Source of the DNA: Desulfovibrio intestinalis
Lineage (GTDB): Bacteria > Desulfobacterota > Desulfovibrionia > Desulfovibrionales > Desulfovibrionaceae
Direction of reading: 5' to 3'
Length of the DNA stretch: 64,000 nucleotides
Assembly: GCF_014202345.1 (NCBI RefSeq)
Contig: NZ_JACHGO010000001.1
Span: forward strand, 496,001 to 560,000
The translations under genes and the position numbers were made by a program. The number at the start of each line of letters is the position of its first letter. Within the stretch, counting starts at the first letter, position 1. This document shows, in pieces, positions 9,773-17,016 of the stretch. The notes under the pieces were generated by a model, which worked only from the letters and a program-made list of their open reading frames with translations, was not told the DNA's origin and ran no database searches.

Positions 9773-10759
9773 TTAAAATCGCAGCAGGGCCGCGCCCCAG
9801 GTCAAGCCCGCGCCAAAAGCCGTAACAAGCAGACGGTCGCCAGGTTTGATGCGTCCGGCGGCACGAGCCTCTGAAATGGCCAGCGGAATGGAGGCTGAAG
9901 ATGTATTGCCGTACTTGTCCACGTTGACAAAAACACGGTCGCCGGCCATGTCCAGGCGGCTTCCAACGGCCTCAATAATGCGCATGTTTGCTTGATGGGG
10001 GACGAGCAGGTTCACGTCTTTGGTAGAAAGACCATTGCGGGTCAGCACCTCTTCACAAATATGCACCATGTTGCGAACTGCGTGCTTGTAAGTTTCGCGT
10101 CCCTGCATGGTGATGAAGAAGTCGTCACCGATGGGATCACCCTTGGCGTAACGGCTGCTGGTGCCGCCGCCTACCACAATAAGATCCCGCTGTGTGCCGT
10201 CGCTCTGGCACACTACGTCTTCAAGTCCGGCAAGGACATTGCCCGGAGATCCGGTGACAATGCATGCTGTGGCCGCATCGCCAAAGAGTACACAAGTGCT
10301 TCTGTCGCTCCAGTTTACACGGCGGGTCAGAGCTTCGGTGCACACAAAAAGTATTTTGGCATCTGGCTGGTGGGCCAGCAGGCTGCGGCAAAGGGATAAC
10401 CCGTAGATAAAGCCGGAACAGGCCGCGCCAAAGTCAAAAGCCATAACAGGCCCGGTGCCGAGCTGCCCCGCAATGATGCAGGCTACAGAAGGGGAGAGCA
10501 CATCAGGGGTGCAAGTGGCTGTGATGACGTGAGTAAGCTCAGAGGCCTCAATACCAGCTTCTGCCAGCGCCTTGCGGGAAGCTTTAAGGCCCAGATCGGA
10601 GGCGTTTTCGTCGTCGGCCAGCTTGTGACGCTGCTTTATGCCAGTGCGGGTGACAATCCATTCTTCATTGGTGTCAACCACCTTGGTGAGGTCTTGGTTG
10701 GTCAGGACCGCGTCCGGCACATAGGTGCTCAGGGCAAGCAAATGGCAAAGAGGATTCAT
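9773..10759 (-). CDS. fabH: Beta-ketoacyl-ACP synthase III
   Basis: Starts fatty-acid synthesis by condensing acetyl-CoA (or another acyl-CoA) with malonyl-ACP. In the 328-residue product the catalytic Cys is residue 114 in DFGAACSGFIYG. The His is in LVPHQANMRI and the Asn in DKYGNTSSASIPLA. NEEWIVTRTGIKQR near residue 31 is the CoA-binding segment. The start at 10757-10759 was chosen because the extra 41 upstream codons look unlike any KAS III and contain the plsX gap. It lies 16 bases after plsX; the fabG gene follows after 219 bases, a space with no visible gene. Confidence 0.96.
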   Translation of the reverse strand: MNPLCHLLALSTYVPDAVLTNQDLTKVVDTNEEWIVTRTGIKQRHKLADDENASDLGLKASRKALAEAGIEASELTHVITATCTPDVLSPSVACIIAGQLGTGPVMAFDFGAACSGFIYGLSLCRSLLAHQPDAKILFVCTEALTRRVNWSDRSTCVLFGDAATACIVTGSPGNVLAGLEDVVCQSDGTQRDLIVVGGGTSSRYAKGDPIGDDFFITMQGRETYKHAVRNMVHICEEVLTRNGLSTKDVNLLVPHQANMRIIEAVGSRLDMAGDRVFVNVDKYGNTSSASIPLAISEARAAGRIKPGDRLLVTAFGAGLTWGAALLRF

Positions 10760-10775
10760 GCTGTAATACCGTCGG

Positions 10776-11810
10776 TTAGATGGCGCGTGAGAAGCGCGTA
10801 AGCTCCTCGTTGGCCAGAATGGTCTCGGCAAGGTGGCTGTTGGTGCCCTTGCGAACAAAGGTGCCGCCCATTTTGATGGCATTGGTCATGGCCAGGGAAC
10901 TGGAGCGGCCATGACAGACAATGGCCAACCCCTGAAGACCCAAGAGTGGCGCGCCGCCGTATTCGGCATAGTCAATGGTGCTGGCAAACCGCTTAAAAGC
11001 CCCTTTGGCCAGCATGCCGCCAAGGGCTGGCAGAACGCCACTGGTAAAGACCTTTTTAAGCATGCGCATGAGCGATGAGGCCAGGCCTTCGCTCATTTTG
11101 ACCACCACGTTGCCTACAAAACCGTCGCAGACCACTACATCCAGATCGCCGGTAAAGATGTCACGCCCTTCGGCGTTACCCACAAAATTGAGGTTTTGAG
11201 CCATCTTTAGAAGCTCATAGGCTTCTTTGACCTGAGAGTTGCCCTTTCCTTCCTCTTCGCCGATGCTCAGAAGGCTGACTCGAGGCGAGGGATAGCTTAG
11301 CAGATCCCTTGCGAAGGCGTCGCCCATAAGGCCAAACTGAAAGAGGTGGTAGGGGCGACAGTCTACGTTGGCTCCGGCGTCAAGCACGACCACAGGATTC
11401 TTTTCCGTGGGCAGCAATGCGGCCAGAGCCGGACGTTCCACACCTTGAAGGCGGCCCATAATGAACATGCCACAGGCCACAGTAGCGCCAGAATGTCCGG
11501 CGCTGACTACGGCGTCAGCGGCACCCTCCTTAACCAGGCGGCAGGCCACCTGAATAGAAGAGTTCTTTTTGCGGCGCAGAACGTCTGAGGGCTTCTCATT
11601 CATGTGCACCACATCATCGGCCTGAACAATATCAAAATGCACGTTTTTGAGGTCAAGCTTATCCAGCTCGGCCTCCAGCTTGGGGGTGTCGCCCACAAGC
11701 TGGACATGCAGATCATAAAGTCGGGCAGCCTCAATGGCGCCCGGTACCACCACGGAGGGACCGAAGTCCCCGCCCATGGCGTCCACGGCGATGATGGGGC
11801 GCTCGTTCAT
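10776..11810 (-). CDS. plsX: Phosphate acyltransferase PlsX
   Basis: Makes acyl-phosphate from acyl-ACP for the PlsY step of phospholipid synthesis; peripheral membrane enzyme. The 344 residues begin with the signature IIAVDAMGGDFGPSVVVPGA and continue with SAGHSGATVACGMF, VVLDAGANVDCRPYHLFQFGLMG, NVEGRDIF-type VGNAEGRDIFTGDLDVVVCDGFVGN. Its ATG shares one base with the rpmF stop codon (TAATG), indicating translational coupling. The rpmF-plsX-fabH order is widespread. Confidence 0.96.
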   Translation of the reverse strand: MNERPIIAVDAMGGDFGPSVVVPGAIEAARLYDLHVQLVGDTPKLEAELDKLDLKNVHFDIVQADDVVHMNEKPSDVLRRKKNSSIQVACRLVKEGAADAVVSAGHSGATVACGMFIMGRLQGVERPALAALLPTEKNPVVVLDAGANVDCRPYHLFQFGLMGDAFARDLLSYPSPRVSLLSIGEEEGKGNSQVKEAYELLKMAQNLNFVGNAEGRDIFTGDLDVVVCDGFVGNVVVKMSEGLASSLMRMLKKVFTSGVLPALGGMLAKGAFKRFASTIDYAEYGGAPLLGLQGLAIVCHGRSSSLAMTNAIKMGGTFVRKGTNSHLAETILANEELTRFSRAI

Positions 11811-11992
11811 TACTCGCTATCGGTCTTAGCAACGACCTGGCGACCCTTGTACGTACCGCAGCTGGGGCAGACGCAGTGGGGCACGGTAGGCTCACCGCAG
11901 GAACAGTAGATAACGGCGGGAATGGCCACACGATCATGCGAGCGACGCATACCCTTACGGGAGCGGGATTTTTTGTTCTGTTGAACGGCCAT
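11810..11992 (-). CDS. rpmF: 50S ribosomal protein L32
   Basis: Small zinc-ribbon protein of the large ribosomal subunit. The 60-residue product starts MAVQQNKKSRSRKGMRRSHD and carries the Cys pairs CSC and CPSC of the zinc-bearing form, ending TYKGRQVV. The start at 11990-11992 has GGAG upstream; the frame extends 26 codons further but the extension is not L32-like. Stop overlaps the plsX start by one base. Confidence 0.96.
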   Translation of the reverse strand: MAVQQNKKSRSRKGMRRSHDRVAIPAVIYCSCGEPTVPHCVCPSCGTYKGRQVVAKTDSE

Positions 11993-12195
11993 GGTATTCT
12001 CCTTTTCTGTCCTTACGGACTCATAAGGCAAAGGTATGGCGGGTAGCTCCAAAAAAGGGCTTGCCCGCAAGACTCAGCAGCTTAGTAAAAAACTTTAGAA
12101 ATGTCTAGGCTCCGTCTACAGTAATCCGTCAGTCGTGAGCCGTTTTTTGCAAACCGCCATCTGATGTGAAGATGAGTCGGCTTGTCAAAATTTGT

Positions 12196-12759
12196 TTAGT
12201 TCTTGTGCAGGGTAAGTCCCCGCAGAACAGCCATACGGGGGTCAACTTCTTCGTGCTCGCAGGCGCAGAGTCCTTCATTGAGGTTTGTTCCGCAATTGGG
12301 GCACAGGCCTTTGCACGTCGTGTTGCACAAGGGCGTCACGGGCAGGGCCAGCATAAGTTCTTCCCAGCAGATGGCGGCCAGATCAAGCATGGGCGCATTG
12401 TTTACAAAAACAAGGCGACTGGCGGTGTCTTCCTCTGGCATGGCAGGGGTATGTACACCGGGGCTATCAAGCTCATCGCTTTCTGGCTGTTCTTCAAAAT
12501 CTTCAAACCGTGAATTGACGACAGCGGGGGCGTCTTCGGCACAGCGGCTGCACGGCAGAGCCACTTCGCCGGTCAGAGTGCCGCGCACGAGCCAGCCACC
12601 TTCAGTGGGCAGCACGTAGATGCTGGCGCTCAGGGGCTTGGTCACGCGGCAGTCCATACCGAACTCCTTAATGGAGTTCTGCCAGATTGCCTGGTCGTCC
12701 AGGTGAAATTCTCTGCCCTCCGGGGGGAGGTCGTTGAGAGAGATGCGATAATTTTGCAT
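12196..12759 (-). CDS. yceD: DUF177/YceD family protein
   Basis: First gene of the rpmF-plsX-fab run. The 187-residue product belongs to the DUF177 (YceD) family, usually found just upstream of rpmF and implicated in 23S rRNA metabolism. Visible features are the CSRCAEDA motif near residue 78 and a C-terminal CNTTCKGLCPNCGTNLNEGLCAC segment, probably a metal-binding ribbon as in many family members. The start at 12757-12759 is preceded by GAGGT six bases away. Expressed from the promoter just upstream. Function in this organism is inferred from family and context. Confidence 0.88.
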   Translation of the reverse strand: MQNYRISLNDLPPEGREFHLDDQAIWQNSIKEFGMDCRVTKPLSASIYVLPTEGGWLVRGTLTGEVALPCSRCAEDAPAVVNSRFEDFEEQPESDELDSPGVHTPAMPEEDTASRLVFVNNAPMLDLAAICWEELMLALPVTPLCNTTCKGLCPNCGTNLNEGLCACEHEEVDPRMAVLRGLTLHKN

Positions 12760-12780
12760 GCTGTACCTCGAAAGTTGGAC

Positions 12781-12809
12781 TACATACCCTTGCTCATACC
12801 AGTTGTCAA
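12781..12809 (-). promoter_or_regulatory. Sigma-70-type promoter of the yceD-rpmF-plsX-fab run
   Basis: On the minus strand TTGACA (12804-12809) is followed after exactly 17 bases by TATGTA (12781-12786), 22 bases before the yceD ATG. It sits right behind the beta-lactamase stop codon. This is the only strong promoter pattern I found ahead of the housekeeping run. Confidence 0.7.
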
Positions 12810-12830
12810 GAAAGACAGCAAAGGCCATTT

Positions 12831-13775
12831 TTACCCAGCGGGCAGGCAAAGCAGCCGGGTGGCTTCTGCCAGAATGCCGTCGCGGGCGCTTTCAGTTACT
12901 GTACTTTGGGTAAGATAGAGTGCCAGTATAACGGGCTTTCCCGTTGGGGACAGCAGAATACCCACGTCATTGGCTGTGCCATTGTTGCCGCCGCCTGTCT
13001 TGTGTCCGACCTTCCAGCCGGATGGAGCACCCGCAGGTATGCGACTGGCCCCGGTAGCGCATTCCATTAACCATTGCTGTAAAAGTGCGCGGTGCTGTGA
13101 AGGCAATATGTCATTCATTAATAGAGCGTTTAGCGTCAAGGCCATAGCTGCGGGGCTTGATGTGTCGCGCATGTCGCCGGGGTCTGCCTGATTGAGGGCA
13201 GGCTCCATGCGATCGAGCCTAAAAACATCGTCTCCAATGGAGCGGGCAAAAGCTGTCAGACCAGCAGGCCCGCCGATCATTTCCAGAAGCAGGTTGGCGG
13301 CGGTGTTATCACTATATTGCACTGCCGCTGCGCACAGCGCCTCTACTGTCATGCCAGTGTTCACATGTTTTTCAGTCACGGGCGACCAGGAAATGATTTT
13401 TGCCTGCCCGTAATGCACAAGGTCATTTATTCTATGAGGGTGTTGTTTGAGCACGGCCGCTGCTACTAGAACTTTAAACGTGCTGCAAACGGGAAAGGCT
13501 TCTTCGCCCCGGTAAGTATACAGACGCCCTGTGGCGCAATCGAGGCGGGCTATACCAAGCCTGCCGCCTGACACGGCCTCAAGCCGCGAAAGTTTTCCCG
13601 TCAGCTCGGTCTGGCCAAGCCCCAAGAGCGATGATGAAGAAAATCCCAATGCCTCTGCGGCATCGAGGGGGCGGGGTAGAGCGCATAGCCCTGCAAAACA
13701 GGCCAATCCTGCCAGACCCGCCAAAAAGGTTCTTCGCTTCAGGGTGAAGTGTTTGGGGCTGCTGTTTTGCGGCAT
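12831..13775 (-). CDS. Class A beta-lactamase, Tat-exported (DES-like)
   Basis: Periplasmic serine beta-lactamase. The 314-residue product has all class A landmarks: STFK at 98-101 (nucleophile Ser98), SDN at 155-157, EPALN at 191-195 (general base Glu191) and HKTG at 258-261. The leader has a twin-arginine motif (KRRTFLAG) followed by a hydrophobic stretch and a PLDA-A cleavage site, so export is through Tat. A Cys precedes the active serine, but I see no partner at the usual disulfide position after KTG. The class A enzyme DES-1 was described from Desulfovibrio desulfuricans; this is probably its orthologue, by inference. It is a single gene, with no mobile element beside it; a repeat end lies upstream at 13833. 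Confidence 0.92.
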   Translation of the reverse strand: MPQNSSPKHFTLKRRTFLAGLAGLACFAGLCALPRPLDAAEALGFSSSSLLGLGQTELTGKLSRLEAVSGGRLGIARLDCATGRLYTYRGEEAFPVCSTFKVLVAAAVLKQHPHRINDLVHYGQAKIISWSPVTEKHVNTGMTVEALCAAAVQYSDNTAANLLLEMIGGPAGLTAFARSIGDDVFRLDRMEPALNQADPGDMRDTSSPAAMALTLNALLMNDILPSQHRALLQQWLMECATGASRIPAGAPSGWKVGHKTGGGNNGTANDVGILLSPTGKPVILALYLTQSTVTESARDGILAEATRLLCLPAG

Positions 13776-13832
13776 TTTATATGTCGTTGTGGTTTTGCTG
13801 ATGTATGCCTGAATACGGCAATGTCAACAGAG

Positions 13833-14048
13833 TAGAGCATTACACTTTGAAAATGCTTTGGCGGTTCGTGCGCAAAAGCACGGCTATTGATGTGTGACCT
13901 AAACGCAGCAATAGGCGTATTTTACACAAGAGGACAGTACTTTCAGAACTAATCTGTTCTCCAGGGGGGAACGCAGATTCTTGCCGCAAAATAGATAGAG
14001 GTGAACGGCATTCTCCGTAAATCACCTATTTTAAACGATGATTTTCTA
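13833..14048. repeat. Degenerate copy of the TAGAGC-ended intergenic repeat
   Basis: The left end (13833-13856) begins TAGAGCATTACACTTTGAAA, nearly matching the left end of the 25448-25577 element. Inside are AATAGGCGTATTTTA-like words shared with the 33685-33796 copy. The far end (about 14030-14048) is eroded and overlaps the TAG stop of the LysE gene. A TTGACA at 13822-13827 (minus strand) may be the -35 of the beta-lactamase promoter, but its -10 is poor. Confidence 0.4.
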
Positions 14049-14678
14049 GAGTCCGGCAAAAAGAAGAACCACGGCCAAGCCCACAAAAACCAATCCGGCC
14101 GCCCGGTGGATAAGCACCTGCCCGCCCGGTGATTTGTTGAACCATAGGGCCAGCCGACCGCCCAGCAAAGCTATACTGAAAAAGACCACAATGGTGGCCA
14201 GCATGAATAAAAGGCCCAGACTCAGAACCTGCATGACCATGCTGCCTCGCGCCGGATCGCAGAACTGCGGCAGAAAGGCGAGAAAAAAGAGCGAGACCTT
14301 GGGGTTGGTCACGTTCATGACAATGCCGCGTCGATACAAGGGTGCGAAGCCGGGAAAGGGGGCACCATCCCCCCTGGTCACAGCCAGAGCGGCTCCTGCC
14401 TTGAATGACAGCCATGCCAGCCACAGCAGATACCCGGCGCCTACAGTTTTGAGTACTGTGAACGCCAGGGGAGAGCTTTGAAAAATGGCTGCCACGCCTA
14501 AAGCAACGGCAGCTGTATGCACACAAAGGCCAGTGACGAGGCCCAGGGTTGTTACAATGCCAGCGCCAACGCCGTAGACGGCAGACTGCGTGAGCACAAA
14601 AATATTATCCGGCCCCGGTGCGATGCCCAGAAGAAGAGAAGCAGCAAAAAAAGCGAGAGCTACGTCCACAGTCAGCAT
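14046..14678 (-). CDS. LysE/RhtB family amino-acid exporter
   Basis: Inner-membrane protein of 210 residues with about six hydrophobic segments. Family marks are the N-terminal LLLGIAPGPDNIFVLTQSAVYG (the conserved PGP motif), LLWLAWLSFKAG and GIVMNVTNPKVSLFFLAFLPQF. Such proteins export amino acids or derivatives; the substrate cannot be told from sequence. The ATG shares a base with the stop codon of the upstream GIY-YIG gene (TAATG), so the two are co-translated. The stop codon TAG lies at the end of a degenerate repeat. Confidence 0.9.
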   Translation of the reverse strand: MLTVDVALAFFAASLLLGIAPGPDNIFVLTQSAVYGVGAGIVTTLGLVTGLCVHTAAVALGVAAIFQSSPLAFTVLKTVGAGYLLWLAWLSFKAGAALAVTRGDGAPFPGFAPLYRRGIVMNVTNPKVSLFFLAFLPQFCDPARGSMVMQVLSLGLLFMLATIVVFFSIALLGGRLALWFNKSPGGQVLIHRAAGLVFVGLAVVLLFAGL

Positions 14679-14953
14679 TATTTTTGTTCTCCATCCAGCA
14701 AAAATGCGATTTTGGCGTGGCGGGGTTTGCCCTTGACTGCGATCTCCAGCCGCAAGGCGTCAGACTTGCACGAGCAGCTTCGGCTGGTCAGCAGATGTAC
14801 CGGGCGTCTGCCACGCGTGTAACGCGCTCCCCCCGGCAAGGCACCGTTGTGTTGCGCCAAACGCCGCTCTATATCACGGGTAACGCCGCAGTACAGCGTG
14901 CCGTCAGCACATTCCAAAAGGTAGACCAGCCAGCAGTCAGATGTCATCGCCAT
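14678..14953 (-). CDS. GIY-YIG domain protein (YhbQ-like)
   Basis: A 91-residue single-domain GIY-YIG nuclease-fold protein. The motif reads LVYLLECADGTLYCGVT (GIY replaced by VYL, YIG by YCG), followed by the conserved Arg in DIERRLAQHN and by GARYTRGRRPVHL. These short YhbQ/YurQ-type proteins are chromosomal and are not homing endonucleases; roles in DNA repair have been proposed. Start is either residue 1 or the Met at residue 3. Its stop overlaps the LysE start by one base. The functional link with an exporter is obscure. Confidence 0.82.
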   Translation of the reverse strand: MAMTSDCWLVYLLECADGTLYCGVTRDIERRLAQHNGALPGGARYTRGRRPVHLLTSRSCSCKSDALRLEIAVKGKPRHAKIAFLLDGEQK

Positions 14954-15146
14954 TCTTTGTACATAGTTATGATGCTGTCATAGCTCGTTCATGTAAAGGT
15001 TCGCTCTAGTCCTGTCTGCAAGAGAGGGCTTTATTCCTGGCTAACCATTAAGGAATATTGGCCGTATTGGCACATAGCCTCATGATCCGCATGCAAGGCC
15101 TATTTTGCCTTTACAGGGGGCAGCGTTCACAAGATGCCAACGGGCG

Positions 15147-15734
15147 TTAATCAAAGCCCCCGGCAAGCCATGCGGTGAGAAAAAAGGACAGTACCCAGTT
15201 GCTCATGCGCCAGAGCCAGGGGTTGGGCATGACTCCCGTGGTCATGAGCCGCATTTGCCGCAACGTACCAACTATCGAACCTATGGTGTGAAAAAATACA
15301 AATCCCAGACCAGCGAGAAATCCGAGCTGTGCAAGGCAGACGAGAAAAATGGCAAAGGTGACGCAAGGAGCAAGACAGGCATTGGAATTTCCCGAGCCTG
15401 TCATCCATATCTGGCCCAAGGGTGACCCGGCCTGGAAGCCGCCGAAGTTGCCTCCATTGAAGGTACGACGATAAAAACGTCCCTGTGCGTCATTCTGGTT
15501 GTAGCCGTTCTGGCTGCCCTGGCCGCCATTCGGTCCAAATGTCTGACCCTGGTGATGGGCCCCTTCCTGTTCGTGGGATGAATCAAAAATTATTTCGGCA
15601 TCAATAACTCGCCGCTGTTCATCCCCGGCATTGGCGTTGCCTGCCTGTCGTTCTGCCGGAACAGGCAGGCGCTCGTCATGAGGCAAATGCTCATCGCCGG
15701 GATTGTTTGGGGGAACGTTCGGGGGGTGGCTCAT
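15147..15734 (-). CDS. Hypothetical membrane protein with Gln/Asn/Gly-rich N-terminus
   Basis: Not recognised. The 195-residue product has a hydrophilic first half rich in Pro, His, Gly, Gln and Asn (for example GPNGGQGSQNGYNQND), which is probably disordered. Two hydrophobic segments follow, at about residues 120-150 and 175-190. The order suggests a cytoplasmic disordered region anchored by a C-terminal membrane hairpin. It stands alone between the GIY-YIG gene and the divergent Sel1-repeat gene. The ATG at 15732-15734 is the only reasonable start. The reading frame is long and uninterrupted, but no function can be assigned. Confidence 0.6.
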   Translation of the reverse strand: MSHPPNVPPNNPGDEHLPHDERLPVPAERQAGNANAGDEQRRVIDAEIIFDSSHEQEGAHHQGQTFGPNGGQGSQNGYNQNDAQGRFYRRTFNGGNFGGFQAGSPLGQIWMTGSGNSNACLAPCVTFAIFLVCLAQLGFLAGLGFVFFHTIGSIVGTLRQMRLMTTGVMPNPWLWRMSNWVLSFFLTAWLAGGFD

Positions 15735-15972
15735 GCTCGGCCTCCTGGTCTGTGCCTTTCACGCGGGCGGATTATTGATAGGACTGATAACAAAGGCTTG
15801 CAGTGTTTGTGCCTGCTGGATGCCGGAGCGTCAAGGGGTATGCCCTGAGGTGGCGCAAAAGCTTTGTGTGGTATCACTGGATGCCCATCCTGAACTCTTG
15901 CCAAGTCCAATTGGCGGCGCTAATCTTTTGGCAGAGGGCACGGTCACGTTGGCCGAGGCCTGAGGAGGTTTT

Positions 15973-16641
15973 ATGAAAAAGAAATGCGCTGCGATTTTTC
16001 TGACAATGGCGGTTTTTTTGTTCTCAGCTTTGACCGCGGGTGCGCAACCCGTGGATCAGGTGGAGAAAAAACTCGACGAGGCGTGGACAGCCTATAACAT
16101 CGGCCAATACCCGAAGGTGCTGCAACTGGTGCAGCCTTTGGCTTCGGACGGCAACGCCCGGGCTCAGATTATCCTTGGCCGTTGTTATGAAAATGGTCTT
16201 GGTGTGCCTCAGGATATGGAAATGGCTGCCAAGTGGTTCCGTCTCGCGGCGGAGCAAAACAACAGCGAAGCCCAGGTACTTCTGGCGTATCAGTATGAGT
16301 TGGGAGTGGGCGTACCCAAGAATGACGCGACAGTGGTCGACCTTATGACCCGCGCCGCCAATGCCGGTAATGCTGAAGCTCTGTTCAATCTGGCCCTTTA
16401 CCACGGTCAGGGCAAGTACGGCTTTGCTAAAAACCCCACTGAAAGTTTCCGGTTGGCCAAAATTGCGGCTGATCACGGCTATGCCCAGGCAGAACGGTAT
16501 GTAGGCGCCTGCTATGAATTCGGTGTCGGCGTGCCTGAAAACAAGGCTGAAGCGCAGATATGGTACGGGAAAGCCAAGGCTCAGGGGTTGGAAGAGGACG
16601 GCAATGTGTTCAACTTCGTGCGTGAATACACGATGCCTTAG
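15973..16641 (+). CDS. Exported Sel1-repeat protein
   Basis: A 222-residue periplasmic protein. The N-terminus is a clear signal peptide (MKKKCAAIFLTMAVFLFSALTAGA-Q, cleavage after residue 24). Four Sel1-like repeats follow from about residue 60: units beginning ARAQIILGRCYENGLGV, SEAQVLLAYQYELGVGV, AEALFNLALYHGQGKYG and AQAERYVGACYEFGVGV. Sel1 repeats are alpha/alpha solenoids that act as protein-binding scaffolds, often in envelope regulation. Ribosome site GAGGAGG lies six bases before the ATG. Partner unknown. Transcription probably ends at the hairpin at 16880. Confidence 0.85.
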   Translation: MKKKCAAIFLTMAVFLFSALTAGAQPVDQVEKKLDEAWTAYNIGQYPKVLQLVQPLASDGNARAQIILGRCYENGLGVPQDMEMAAKWFRLAAEQNNSEAQVLLAYQYELGVGVPKNDATVVDLMTRAANAGNAEALFNLALYHGQGKYGFAKNPTESFRLAKIAADHGYAQAERYVGACYEFGVGVPENKAEAQIWYGKAKAQGLEEDGNVFNFVREYTMP

Positions 16642-17016
16642 GGCATGGTAACTGCAAAAAAAAGTAAAATATCCGCCAAAGTACAGGTTGAAATACCTGC
16701 TGCAAAGAGCGTAGATTCGTAAAAGATCGTGCTTTGGCAGATTGCCTTTTTTGAAGCGGCACACGCTAGTGCAATGAATGTTCTGCGGGAAAAGGCCCCC
16801 CAGGCCCGTGTGGCTGATGCTCTAAAAAAGCAGATGTTGGTGACCAAGGCCGCCTTTTCACTCAGAATAACTACAAAAACAAGGCCGCCCGGGCAAAGGG
16901 GCGGCCTTGTCTGTTTATGGGATAAATCTGGCTGTTATGAGAGTTTTTGTGTGTCGAGATGACGGGGGCAGGCAGATGACCTTCCCTTAAAGGCATGTAC
17001 AGAGTTTTTGCTCTGT
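16642..17016. other. Gene-free stretch after the Sel1 gene
   Basis: 375 bases between two convergent genes. It holds a stem-loop at 16880-16909 and no convincing coding frame; a 77-codon plus-strand frame starting at 16729 has no ribosome site and no recognisable pattern. Confidence 0.6.
16880..16915 (+). terminator. Stem-loop terminator between convergent genes
   Basis: Arms CAAGGCCGCCC and GGGCGGCCTTG pair perfectly (11 bases, 8-base loop), followed on the plus strand by TCTGTTT. It lies 238 bases after the Sel1 gene and may also stop minus-strand readthrough, as A-rich sequence precedes it. Confidence 0.6.

Noticed and set aside
15703..15963. Hydrophobic plus-strand frame ending just before the Sel1 gene
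   Set aside because: It overlaps the start of the divergent 195-residue gene, lacks a ribosome site, and probably just covers the Sel1 promoter region.
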